From Heterocephalus glaber (lineage: Eukaryota > Chordata > Mammalia > Rodentia > Bathyergidae): 64,000 nt of DNA. Both the position numbers and the translations under genes were made by a program. Positions 48,114 through 58,879 of this stretch are shown here, piece after piece (the stretch's first letter is position 1; every line of letters begins with the position of its first letter). The stretch lies in assembly GCF_000247695.1 (NCBI RefSeq), contig NW_004624742.1:7478091-7542090 (forward strand). The letters run 5' to 3'. The notes beneath the pieces were generated by a model. That model ran no database searches. It was not told the origin of the DNA and was given only the letters and a program-made list of their open reading frames with translations.

Positions 48114-48384
48114 GAAAATCCTAAGGAAGCCATGTGCCAAAAAAGCTATAGGAACAAGTGAATTTAAGTGATATCAATGTAGAAGATCACTGAAAAATTG
48201 AGTTTGAAAAAATAATATCTAACACATTAAAAACAAATATTTACATCTAAATTACTAAAGTATGTGGAAAAACCTGAACACTGAAAACTATAACATAGTG
48301 AGAGAAACTAATAGTGACCAAGTACATGGAAAGACATACCATGTTCAAGGATTGAAAGTTTTAATATGCTTAAAATGCTTCAGT

Positions 48385-48750
48385 AGGCTGACCTGTGACC
48401 CCTACAAAGTTAATGTGTTGCGATTTTTAATTCTGAGCATCTGAGAATGGGACTATATTTGAAAACAGGGCCTTTCAATAAGTAAATTGAGGCTGTATGT
48501 GTGGCCCATAGTTGACTATGACTGGTGTGCCTGATAAAGAGAGAAAATTAGTACCCATACTCTGTGGCAAGCTTGTGAGGCATAGAAAGATGGAGCTCAT
48601 CTGCAACCCAAGGACAGGCCTCAGAAAAAAACAAATCTGGTGACACTTTGATCTTGGACTTCTAGCTTCTAAACCTGTGAGAAAATAAATTTATGTTTTT
48701 GAAGCTACCTACTCTGTGGTATTTCATTATAGTAGCACTAGTACAAATTT
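48385..48750 (+). mobile_element. MLT1-type LTR (ERVL-MaLR)
   Basis: 'gtgacccctacaaagttaat', 'ctgagaatgggactatattt', 'atgactggtgtgcctgataa', 'ggacaggcctcagaaaaaaa', 'atcttggacttctagcttct', 'tgagaaaataaatttatgtt', 'ctactctgtggtatttcatt' follow the MLT1 consensus in order. It sits inside the old L1. Confidence 0.88.
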
Positions 48751-49345
48751 TAATTCTCCCCAAATTGATGTATAAATACAATGCTATTGTAATCAAAACC
48801 CATGAAGGCATTTTTGTAGAAATTGATAAGCTGATTCTGAAACTTACATAGCAAGATAAGGAATGAGTAATATACGTGAGTAACCAAAATTATCTTGAAA
48901 AATAATATAGGAGATTTATATTACCTAATTTGAAGACATAAGAAAACCACTGTATTCTAGTCAATGAGGTATAGAATGAACAAATACATTAAAATAACAG
49001 AATAGAGAAGGTATAAATAGAAACATTTATCATCAATTGATTGCTTACAAAGACACTGAATTTGGTGGGGAAAGAAACCTTTTTAACAAATTATTCTAGA
49101 ACAACAAGAAAAATATATTTAAAAAATAATTTCAAAAAAATAATAATTTCAGTTCCTACATCATGCCATACACAAAAATTAATTTGAGATGGATTATATA
49201 CCCAATCACAAAAACCAAAGCTACAAAGCTTCTAGAAGACAACAGTTTCATAACATTGACTAATAAAATTTTTCTCAGGCAAGACTTACAGAGCATTAAC
49301 AAAAAAAATATTGAAAAGATGAATAGAACCTTATCTTTCCAGGTA
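48751..49345 (+). mobile_element. Old LINE-1 ORF2 fragment
   Basis: 'caatgctattgtaatcaaaa', 'tttgtagaaattgataagct', 'gattctgaaacttacatagc', 'tggattatatacccaatcac', 'gctacaaagcttctagaaga' and 'atttttctcaggcaagactt' are the usual ORF2 coding order. Together with 47030-47660 this probably was one L1 split by the MLT1-type LTR and later insertions. Confidence 0.82.
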
Positions 49346-49825
49346 GATCATGTCCAAATTAAGTTAATTTTTAGAACACTCGGATGGTGTCCATTGGAGA
49401 ACTGATTGGTTGTTGGTATAGAGAAATCACCACATACATTTTGGTAGCTAGAGATGAAGTGATCTGTGTTGAGAATGTTAAGTAGAAGGAATAAATGGTT
49501 TTGTTTGATTGTTTCATTCATTCAGGGAGTTTTAGGAGATTGTATCTAAGAGGATGGACATTCAGATCAAGAGGTGTTAAAAGTCACTGTAAAGATTGTC
49601 TTCAACCCTGAGTGAGGTGGAAAACTACAGAAAGATTTTCGAGTAGAGGGGCAGCAAGATCCTTTCCAAAGGATTGCTCTAGCTGATGGGCATGACAATA
49701 AACTTTGGGGTAGGAGAGAGGTAAAGTATTTAAGAGCATCAAGGATAAAAGCAGAAAGTTGAGTTAGGCTATTTCTGTGGCTCAGACAAGAGTAACAGCA
49801 ATGGGGAAAAGTGGTCATAGTGTGC
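49346..49825. other. No gene seen
   Basis: Single-copy-looking DNA. Confidence 0.4.
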
Positions 49826-50248
49826 TGTATTAGTCAGCTTTTCCATTGTTGGGACAAAACATCTGACATACTCAACCTAAAAGTCAAAAGGTTTATTTTG
49901 GCTCATGGCTTCAGAGGTTTTAGTCAGCTGACTTGAAGGTAGAAATGGTGCAGTGGAAGAGTATCGTGGAAGAAAGCTGCTTAATGCATGGCAGCCAAAA
50001 AGCAGAGAGAGGAGGAAGACAACCAGAGACACAGGAAGGGGCTGGAAATGAGAAAATACCCTTCTAGGTCCCAGCAACTCATTTTCTCTGATCAAGCCCC
50101 ACCTCTGAACAGCACATTCAGCTATGATCTTATTAGTGAATTAAGCTACTGATGAGTATAGTACATACATGATGTAATCACTTTCCAAAAGCCATACTTC
50201 CGAACACATGAGATTTTGGGGGGAGGGATATATTAGATATAAATCATA
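49826..50248 (-). mobile_element. MaLR LTR (MST-like), antisense
   Basis: 'tgtattagtcagcttttcca' at the left, 'aggtttattttggctcatgg', 'aagcagagagaggaggaaga', 'tgatcttattagtgaattaa' and 'aacacatgagattttggggg' on the right: the reverse of the family represented at 34.4, 36.6, 38.4 and 61.8 kb. Confidence 0.85.
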
Positions 50249-50675
50249 TCCTATGGATATACTTGGAAAGAAGAGTCACTTGTTGCTGGATTATATAGAG
50301 AGTATAAAATAAATAAACAAGTTAATAACAATTCTGAATTTTTAGCCTTAGCATTGTTAGAATATGATCTCCCACAGAGTCACTCCAGAGCTAGTAAGTA
50401 CTCAATCGCCATAGTTACTACCTTCCTTCCCCAGAATGCCACTCATGGTCATTGCTGGTCTTTGTCCAATCTAGCTCAGCATGACAGAGCCTGCCTGTTG
50501 TGAATTTCCCAGGGCTCTTCCACTACCCTACCCCCCTGACTCTGCTTTCTCCATCTTTCTGTCTCTGGTCAAATTCAATTTCTTCTTTTCTGCCCAGCAC
50601 CTCTTGCATTTGGCATTTGTTGTTACTGTTTGGTCCTCAGCCCCCACCTCTACCCCTTTACACATGAACATCATC
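50249..50675. other. No gene seen
   Basis: Single-copy-looking DNA between two LTRs. Confidence 0.4.
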
Positions 50676-50679
50676 ATTT

Positions 50680-51145
50680 TGTAAGACCGAGGGCCTTACC
50701 AAACACTCCGAGGAGCTGACTGCAGCGAAGAACACCCGGGGATCCCAGCGGTGAACACACCAGACAAGCTGGAAAGTAAAACAGACCTTAGTCTGGCCAG
50801 ACGGCACTCTCAAAGTAAAGTAGCTTAGAGAGGCAACCAGCCCAGAGTCCGAAGCACTTTTTATAGGGGGCTGTAGGGGAAGTTAACTGGCAAAATTTAC
50901 AGAAGAGGAACAAAAGTTAGTGGTCAGCTGGTCAGCAGATGTTTGTAGATTGTTCTATAGATAGTGGTGTCCGTAACATCAGTTTTGAACAAACAAAGAG
51001 TTGATAAATTTACTTTGGGACCTTATGGCTGATACAGATCTTATCTAGTGTCTCAGAACTAACAAGCATCTTTATCTATTAACTCACATTCAATCACAGT
51101 TGGGGCTAGGGGAGTTTTAGGATTACAGAGTTATGCAGTCCCACG
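50680..51145 (-). mobile_element. Solo LTR of a class I endogenous retrovirus, copy A
   Basis: 466 bp. On the minus strand it begins TG (terminal base after it changed, CA to CG on the plus strand at 51145) and ends '...GGTCTTACA'. A TATA-like box TATAAAAAG lies on the minus strand at 50857-50865, in LTR promoter position. The 4-bp target duplication 'attt' is at 50676-50679 and 51146-51149. A 4-bp duplication is typical of gammaretrovirus-like (ERV1) elements. No internal genes remain. Closely related to the copy at 54.3 kb. Confidence 0.85.
50857..50865 (-). promoter_or_regulatory. LTR TATA box
   Basis: TATAAAAAG on the minus strand, preceded by a G/C-rich stretch, within the LTR copy A. 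Position divides U3 from R in a typical retroviral LTR. Activity not known. Confidence 0.6.
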
Positions 51146-51490
51146 ATTTTCACAATTCCGCCGCTCCATGCTCTAAAATCTTGGGTTACTACTGATTTGT
51201 ATTTGCAACAAAATCCAAGCCTGGGAAAAGGCCCATGACAGCTTATTTGTACCTGGAGAGAGGTTCACAAATCATAAGATTTGAAAACAAGACATTTGGT
51301 AAAACCATGACCTTCTGTACAAAGTGCCCAGCCAAAGGGTAAGGTTGAATATGAAATTTAACTCACATCCTGGTCTCTAAGACCTGAGATACAGTACTAG
51401 ACTATTGCCTAGAAGCAACAGTATCACCTAATTTCCTCACTTAAATGAAATGCCTTTTGTGTGAGGTAACTTTTCCTAATTTGCCTGGAG
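51146..51490. other. No gene seen
   Basis: Host DNA between the solo LTR and the next MaLR element. Confidence 0.4.
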
Positions 51491-51494
51491 GCAC

Positions 51495-52708
51495 CATACT
51501 TTCTTCATCACTGGGACAAAATATCCAATACCTGCAATTTAAAGGAGGAGAGGTTTGTTTTTGGCACATGGCTTCAGAAATTCAGTCCATGGTTTGTTGA
51601 CTCCAAGGCAGAAACATCACGGTTGAGAAGCATGATAAGAGAAAGCTGCTCACTTCATGGTGAGCAGAGGAACAGTACCAGCATGGAAAGGACCAGAGAC
51701 CAGAAATAGTACCCAAAGTCATATCTCCATGACCCACCCAGACACATCCAGAAATGTGCTTTACTAATCCTGTAGGTAGCTCCCAAGCCAATCAAGTTGA
51801 CAATCCAGTTTAACTCTCACATTCTATCCTTTATCAGCTTGACACCCAAACATGTCTTCTTAAACCATAGTTAGTCTCCAAATACACAATAGCTAAGTCA
51901 TAATTCCACCTAATATGATACAACTATCCTATACTACCAAAAACACACTAATGCCTTCCCTAAATCTTACAGTTCCAGTATTGCCCTAACGTCCAATTCC
52001 AAAGTCTTCTCTGAGACTCAAGGTAATCACTCAGTTGTTAACCCCCGCAAATTCAAACACCATGTCACATAATCCCGAAATAAAATGGTACAAGGTAAAC
52101 ATTCTCATTTCAAACAGGAGAAATAGGGAGATAGAAAAGAATAGGACCAAGGCATTACTGAAACCCAGCAGAGCAAACATTAATTCCTGTAACTCCATGT
52201 CTAGCATCTAGGCACATAGCAGCAAGGTATGAGTTTAGTTTTGGGCAGCCCCAACCCTATGGCCTTGCTGGTTGCAGCAAGGCTGGCTCCGCTTGCTACC
52301 TGCAGCTTTCTTGGGCTGGCTCTCTTGGGCTGGCTCCGCTTGCTACCTGCAGCTTTCACGATGCATATTCCATGTTCCTGGCATTTCCAGCTTCCTAGGA
52401 CCTCTATTGCACCTTCAGTTTTATTCCCACAGCTTCATCCACTGCTCTTTCAGAGGCTTCTTGCTTGACCTCTCAGGCCTTCCTTTGACATCTAAGTGGA
52501 ATCCTTGCATGCTGCATGCCTGAACAACTACCACCATGTGGATAATGTCAAAGGCTGGTGCCAGCTCAAGTCAGACTCTCTGAGACCTTCACTCCATGAC
52601 CTTCACTCCATGACTCATCCAGACACACCGAGAAGTGTGTTTTCCTAATCTCCTAGATAGCTATAAAGCCAATTAAGTTTACAATCCAGCTTAATTGTCA
52701 CATACACA
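51495..52708 (-). mobile_element. MaLR element, antisense, with partial LTRs and internal region
   Basis: One LTR at about 51495-51830 ('cactgggacaaaatatccaa', 'gctgctcacttcatggtgag'). The internal part 51831-52590 reads as reversed MaLR internal ('aattccaaagtcttctctga' and 'gactcaaggtaatcactcag', 'aactccatgtctagcatcta', 'ttgggcagccccaaccctat'). Then a second, partial LTR at 52598-52708 repeats 51728-51830 ('gcttaattgtcacatac' against 'gtttaactctcacattc'). No open gag or pol. Confidence 0.72.
52281..52357. repeat. 30-bp perfect direct duplication, period 47 bp
   Basis: The block beginning 'ggctggctccgcttgctacc' and ending 'tgcagctttc' occurs at 52281-52310 and again at 52328-52357 without a mismatch. 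It lies inside the MaLR internal region. Confidence 0.95.
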
Positions 52709-54297
52709 TATAAAATAAGTCCCTATTTCAGAGCAGCTGAGCATGACTCAGATTCACAAAGACTGGAATTTTTTTTCCCCTAGAAACTAGTGAGAACCTT
52801 AGTAAAAGAGCTTAAATTGCTTTCCCTCTTGCTTTAAATTACTGTAAAATTTAAGCAAGAGGAGACCAAACTCTATCGGTATTGGCAGATCAGAAAGCAT
52901 TTTTTTTTTAATATTCTTGTCTTGTCCCATGTTGCACGTTGTTGTTCCTCTGCCACTCCAGAAATGCAAACAGCTTTCGCTTATTTCTACTGAACATGGT
53001 TCTTTTTTCTCTGATGTTGTCTCAACTGAACCTGAGAAGCTGACATAATTGTACAATTCCTATCTACTGAAAGTTGAACTTTGAACAGTAACTGGAGATC
53101 TGAGCAGATAAAGGTATCTGACAAGAGTTTGTGCTTGACAACATCAGCATTCTTTCTCTTCTGAATAATAATGTAACCAATTCAACTCTCTCTATTTTCC
53201 TGCTGTTGTAATGTTGAATTCAAGTGTCAATATGACCTGACTGTATATCAGGTATGAACTCAATTAATGTGTCCAGACTCATTAACAGCTCTTAATTCAC
53301 ATTTGACTCCCGTGTTTGGTCCCTGACCTCTGGTCCCACTTTTGCTTAGAAATCTTCATCTCAGAAGAAACACCACCCACTCTGAATCTGCTGATTCTGA
53401 GGGAGACTCTTCCCTGTCACCACAGCTCCTGAATTTCCTTGAACTTATCTCAGTGATAGGTTTTGAGAGGCTACTTTTAAAAGATAAGAGTTTGAAAATG
53501 ACAAATCCTGATTAAATTTTCTGTTATTCTAATTCATGAAGGAAGGCTTGAAATGTGAGAGAAGAGCACTAGCCTAAAAGCAATGCACACACTAAGCATT
53601 TAGAGCATACTGTATTTGCTCAGTGAGAACCTAGTCCTAGTTTTCCCCATAAATAGCTTCAGATCTGGGTTCTTATAGATCTTACAGAACCTCAGTCTCC
53701 TCATTTGTGATCTCAAAAGGCTGGAAAAGATGAGTTCTGAGCTACAGAAGAAGGGCTTGTTAAATACATATCTTTCCTGTCCCAGTTTTCCAAAATGCTC
53801 CTTACACAAATTAAAGATCAAGACTGAAGAACAAGCTCTTGGAATCCAGGCAGCCATTGGGAGTTGCTTTTGTGTCAGTTCTCCTTATGTGGACAATTTG
53901 AAGACAGTCATATGCCGTAGGGAGTTTTCTCACACAGCTCAAGCAATCTGGACAATCAATAAATCTAGCCAATATTTTCAAACACATCCCACACTTACAC
54001 ATTTATTTTTTATCTATTTCTTTCAACTACATATAATTTTAAGAAGAAAAATTGACCTTTGGGGGCTGGTTTGTTTTCTAGAAACTCACTTTATCTCTCT
54101 GGAGTATTGTAAAAACACTTTTTAGAAAAAAATCTTCGGGTCGTTTTGGTCATTTGCCACCCTTTGAGTAAAATCACTGATCTTATGGGGAGAATATTGA
54201 CACATTAACAGAGACAAAAAACTGTCATGGTAGACGCTCACTACAAAACCTTTATAAATTCTACATTTAGCAAATATTCTCCCACTCAATTTTTAAG
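52709..54297. other. No gene seen; possible MIR3-like tail near 53680-53740
   Basis: The longest frame (53730-54125) has no recognisable domain. 'acctcagtctcctcatttgt' at about 53690 looks like the MIR/MIR3 core. Confidence 0.4.
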
Positions 54298-54301
54298 TTT
54301 T

Positions 54302-54470
54302 TGTAAGACCGCTGTCCTTACCAAACGCTCCGAGGAGCTGACTATAGTGAAGCACACCCAGGGATCCGAGCGGTGCCTCCAGAATGTAAGACCAAGGGCC
54401 TTACCAAATGCTCCAAGGAGCTGACTGCAGCGAAGAACACCCGGGAAGGAACACACCAGACAAGTTGGAA
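54302..54470. repeat. Tandem duplication of the LTR 3' end (~83 bp)
   Basis: First copy 54302-54384 starts 'tgtaagaccgctgtccttac', second copy from 54385 starts 'tgtaagaccaagggccttac'. Both continue 'caaa-gctcc-aggagctgac'. The outer copy is the more diverged and the target duplication fits its edge. Confidence 0.85.
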
Positions 54471-54552
54471 AGTGAAACAGACCTTAGTCTGGCCAGACGG
54501 CACTCCCAAAGCAAAGTAGCTTAGAGAGGCGAACAGCCCAGGGTCTGAGGCT

Positions 54553-54561
54553 CTTTTTATA
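54553..54561 (-). promoter_or_regulatory. LTR TATA box
   Basis: TATAAAAAG on the minus strand, same position as in copy A. Confidence 0.6.
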
Positions 54562-54845
54562 GGGGGTTGCAGGGGAAGTTAACAGGCGAAATTTACAGAA
54601 GAGGAACAAAAGTTAGTGGTCAGCTGGTCAGCAGATGTTTGTAGATTGTTCTATAGATAGTGGTGTCCGTAACATCAGTTTTGAACAAACAAAGAGTTGA
54701 TAAATTTACTTTGGGACCTTATGGCTGATACAGATCTTATCTAGTGTCCCGGAACTAACAAGCATCTTTATCTATTTACTCACATTCAATCACGGTTGGG
54801 GCTAGGGGAGTTTTATGATTACAGAGTTATGCAGTCCCACATTTT

Positions 54846-55760
54846 GATCTTTTTATAGGCATTTTCTTTTATAGTTTAGTTAAAATTGAAGAAGTAACTC
54901 TAAAGATAGTCATAGACATGTCACTAACCTGGAATTCACAAGAATTGATCTCTCAGCTCTAACTAGCATTTTGCTGAGACATTATTAAAAAATATTATGT
55001 AATCTGAAATTTGGGAGGAAATATAGAGGCCAGTTCAGCAATGAGAAATTTTTTTAGAAGAAAGTTTTCTTCTATAGCCTATGTAAATAGTTCCTGTGAT
55101 TAAAAACTGAAACTTTACTATTTCCTGGCTATTTCCATTGCCAGAAAGGTATGGTATCTTCCCAACTACCACTTTGGTCCTATACTTCTACTTTCTGAAG
55201 AAACAGAGAAAATTAATAATTGCTCACATTTTTCAGCATAAACTATAAGCATGATTTTCTCCATTAAACCTCATAAGAGCTGCTCCTTGAAATTAAATGG
55301 AGTACTAGAGATTCATGCTTTATATAACTTTTTTTTAAAAAGAAAATATATAGAAAACTATGGGATTTTCAATGTGAAGAAATAGCCTACAACTACATTG
55401 CCAGAAAAAAGAGAAAGAAACAAGGTAAACCCTAAATTGCTGCTATTACCTAGAGGTAGTTTCTAAGCTATAGCACAGGGAATGGACCTGCACAGAACCA
55501 CAGGTCTCAGTGAGGTGAGGCAATGGGTAGAGAAGAGCAGGAAAGTAAAATAGCTCTAATTTGTGGGACACAAAGTCAGAGTAGGAATAGCTGAAGGGAG
55601 AGATAGGCAGAGAGACAGAGACAGAGAGACAGAGAAAGAGAGAGAGATCTTCAGAAAGAGTTCTTCAGGTCTTTGGCTGAGGACTGATCTGAACATTCAT
55701 TAAGAGTAAATTCCCAAAGCCCCAGTGGACATCTTCTGAAACATGAAAGACCAAACAACT
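54846..55760. other. No gene seen; short (AG)-rich tract at 55606-55648
   Basis: Host DNA; purine repeat of 'agagacagagac' type, otherwise featureless. Confidence 0.4.
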
Positions 55761-55770
55761 CCCAAATCTT

Positions 55771-55853
55771 TTTTTTTTTTGGTACCAGGGATTGAACTCG
55801 GGACCTTGCACTTGCGAGGCAGGCAGCAGAACCACTGAGCTAAATCCCCAGCC
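55771..55853 (-). mobile_element. ID SINE
   Basis: T run, 'ggtaccagggattgaactcg', 'ggaccttgcacttgcgaggc', 'agaaccactgagctaaatcc', 'ccagcc'. Exact duplication 'cccaaatctt' at 55761-55770 and 55854-55863. Close to a family consensus; young. Confidence 0.96.
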
Positions 55854-56334
55854 CCCAAATCTTATTTTATGTTCTCACTTGACAGAATGGACAAACCTAA
55901 TATTACACAGGGTGTAATGTCAGATAGAATTATCAGAAAGGTATACTCTTTGTAACTGAATTAAACTGCACATAAAACAAATGCTGCCCTAACAAAGCTT
56001 CAAGCAAGTCACAGAAATATATAACTGATTGCAAGTTAACTTAGCTTCATGCCAAAGTAAGTTTAACACTACTTACAGGAATACAACCAAAGCTAACACT
56101 TTACAATAGTGGTCCCTGACCTTTTTGGCATCAGCAACCAGATTTGTGGAAGACGATGTTTCCATGGACCAGGGTACAGGAGATGGTTTTGGGATGATTC
56201 AAGTGCATTATGTTTATTGTACACTTCATTTCTGTAATTACTACATTGTAATATATAATTAAATAATTATACAACTCATCATAATGTTGAATCAGTGGGA
56301 CCCCTGAGCTTGTTTTCCTGCAAGTAGACAGTCC

Positions 56335-57900
56335 CATCTGGGGGTGATAAGAGACAGTGACACACAAAGTGTGTTGGATAATTACATCCAGTCTATTTTG
56401 TAATCTCGTTTTGGTTGCTGTCACTGCAGAAAACCCTGGTTAATAAAAATAGGATTTTGAAAATGGAGGCTTTCAGTGCTTTTCAGTGCTTTTGTGGAAA
56501 TCTAAGGATATTCCATTTTGCCCTTAATCTAGAATATATTGAGATTTGAAGTTGCCTCAAATATACTTTTAAGGCCACAGTCATTTGTGAATTTGAACAG
56601 TTGATCTTTTTCTGGCAGAGACAAAGTTAATCTGGCTTATTCACAAATGGGTCACAGATCTATTCCTTCCCAGTTTGGAGGTATTTTGTGGTTGGGAAGT
56701 AACGTTCAAACTCTTCTGAAAGCTGAAATAGGTGATCACACACAGCTGGGAGATAGAGGGCCTTGGCTCAGTCTTTTTCAAAATCTCTGCTAAAGTTTGA
56801 AAGATATCAAAAATCTCAGTGTTCACTCATCACTTCATGACTTCAGTTTGGCCTTGAATGCATCCACTTTATCTGCTGACTTGAACACAGCTGTCTTTCT
56901 CCCCTGAAATGACAGATTGAGTTCACTGAACAAGTTGACTATATCACATGAGTAAGCATGTTTGCAACTTATTCTGTGTCAATGAAATGTGCCGCCAGTG
57001 GTGACTGTTTTTCTAATAGAAATTTCTGGATAACTCTGGATTTCTCATATAACTCAAAATCTCTAGCCAGTGATCTACCTTTAGAAAGCTGTTCCCTTTT
57101 GTGTATAAGAGCAGATGTGTGTGTTCTCCATTCATTTCCTCACAGAGCTTCACCAACAGATATGAGTTAAGGACAAGTTAATAATTTTAATCACATCCTT
57201 CAAAGCATTGTAAAGTTCAGATGACATTTTTTGGCTAGCAAGCATTTCTTTATAGATAACACTGTGTAAACTCACATTCAGAAGAGACCACTTTGACTCA
57301 GTAGTGAAACCAGAAAGCCATTCATCTATGCATATACCAACATAAAATAACCAATTTAGTCTTCCTGATGTATAATCATTCAAAGACTTGAAAAGTTCTG
57401 CAGCTATGATGTTGGTTGGCAACAAAAGTATACAGAACATATCCTCATATATAGCCTCCTGAAAAACATATCACACAAGCATTGCTGTCTTGTTGTCAAC
57501 ATCGGTAGACTCATAAATTTGAATTGCATACCACAGCAACTCATTAATTGTCTCTAACAACTGTGCCTCATTATGTTCTGGTATTTTATCAGATGATCGA
57601 GTTATGGTGCTAGCTGAGAGAGAAACACGTATCACCCTTTGAACTACAGCCTCTCCTAAAATTTCATAACAAATGTCCTTAGCAACAGCAGGATCAATTC
57701 TTCACCAATAGTAAAAGGCTTCTTGGCTTTAGCAATGTGGTTAGCAACCAAAAATGATATTCTCACTGCAAATACATTTGATGGAGTGGTAGCCTTCAAT
57801 AATTATTTCTGTTCTTTGCATTTATATTTTTTTCCCTTTGGAAAAACTCCAAAGGCTTATCTTTTAATGCAAGATGCATGGTCTATCTGTAACAAAGAAG
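56335..57900 (-). pseudogene. Decayed hAT-Charlie transposase
   Basis: Minus-strand pieces in several frames read as a ZBED-like hAT transposase. Around 57440-57150: ...CIDEWLSGFTTESKWSLLN, EMLASQKMSSELYNALKDVI, KIIN, the segment before the 'KARPLNSR' region of the family. Next, around 57140-56970 across frameshifts: LCEEMNGEHTHLLLYTKGNS and a FELYEK stretch matching the 'LHTEVRWLSRG..FELR' block. The C-terminus at 56424-56380 reads MTATKTRLQNRLDV, the highly conserved 'VTATKTRLRSRLD' end of this family (hAT dimerisation region). Many stops and shifts; no function expected. The N-terminal BED zinc finger could not be read. Confidence 0.88.
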
Positions 57901-58091
57901 TTTTGGAGGTTTCATAGCTTTGTTGGATAGCCAGTCACCATATATTATTCAAAGCAGGCTTGGAGAATATGAATCACTTTTTATATGGAACCTGTAATTT
58001 GAGAAGGACTCCTGGTATTTTATTTTAAATGCAGCTTTATTTTTACTGACAGTCTTAGAGTCTCATGCTCATCATTAGATTTTCTTCCTTT

Positions 58092-58193
58092 CTATTTTTT
58101 TTTATTTTTTTATTTTTTTGGTACCAGGGATCGAACTTGGGACCTTTCACTTGTGAGGCAGGTGATGGAGCCACTGAGCTAAATCCTCAGCCC
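58092..58193 (-). mobile_element. ID SINE inside the Charlie element
   Basis: T-rich tail with A interruptions, 'ggtaccagggatcgaacttg', 'ggacctttcacttgtgaggc', 'agccactgagctaaatcctc', 'agcc'. Duplication 'tttcttccttt' at 58081-58091 and 58194-58204. Confidence 0.95.
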
Positions 58194-58879
58194 TTTCTTC
58201 CTTTTTAAAGAATCATTCCAGTGACATTTGTTGTTTTTTATTCATTTGGGTTAGTGTTGGCTTGTGGGCTGAACAAAATTGTGATTGAGAATGCACAGTG
58301 CAGGAAAGAAGTATGCATGGAAGTCAGAAATAAAATAATAGGCCATGGACAAAAGAAGTATTGGATTTGCACATACAGCCTGTCACCAGATACAGCTGTA
58401 CAATTGAAATGCATCAACTTCTTTGAGCTACAAAGCCTGCCACCAGATTCAGCTTGTCACTTGCTTTTCATTGATACAGTTTTGATATGAGTCTACAAGC
58501 AACTGATTTATTATGATCTCTGTGGGGTCAAACCTCTCTGCTAATGTGAATCTGTATTTTTCAGCCAATCTCCAGTGCTAGCATCAACACCTCACCTGCA
58601 TCTCAGATCACTAGGCACAGAGCCTCATAATAAGCATGCAACCTAGATCCATTGCATGTGCAGTTCAGGGCAGGAGTCATGTTCCCATGAGAATCTAAGG
58701 CCACAGCTGACCTGGTAGAAGGTGGAGTTCAGGAGGGAATGAGAGCAATGGAGAGTGGAAAGCAGTGATGCTTTCCCGGCTCATTCACTGCTTATCTCTT
58801 CCTGTGTGATACCAGGCTGTGACTCAAGTGTTGGGGACCTACTTTATAAAATTCACAATTCCTAGCACCTAATCTAAAT

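Larger units (their letters stand above)
54302..54841 (-). mobile_element. Solo LTR of a class I endogenous retrovirus, copy B, with duplicated 3' segment
   Basis: 540 bp, same family as 50680-51145 and the same orientation. Target duplication 'tttt' at 54298-54301 and 54842-54845, ends TG...CA intact. The minus-strand TATA box TATAAAAAG is at 54553-54561. It is longer than copy A because its 3' (U5) end is present twice: 54302-54384 and again from 54385. Long stretches across U3 are nearly identical to copy A ('agttagtggtcagctggtca', 'ggtgtccgtaacatcagttt'). Confidence 0.87.
56107..58843 (-). mobile_element. hAT-Charlie DNA transposon, end to end, split by an ID
   Basis: The left end 'tagtggtccctgaccttttt' and 'ggcatcagcaaccag' and the right end 'actcaagtgttggggaccta' are the inverted ends of the Charlie/MER1-type family (ends CAG-GGTCCCCAACC). 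Both subterminal regions are recognisable ('ttccatggaccagggtacag', 'cccatctgggggtgataaga' on the left; 'gcaacctagatccattgcat', 'gtgcagttcagggcaggagt' on the right). Flanks 'tttacaat' and 'tttataaa' agree in six of eight bases, compatible with the 8-bp hAT duplication. About 2.6 kb without the ID, long enough for an autonomous copy. Confidence 0.92.

Noticed and set aside
53730..54125. 131-codon plus-strand frame as a gene
   Set aside because: No recognisable domain, no splice or promoter context that can be read, and composition like surrounding DNA.
50680..54841. One provirus with two LTRs 3.6 kb apart
   Set aside because: Each LTR has its own 4-bp duplication, and the DNA between them contains unrelated MaLR and single-copy sequence.
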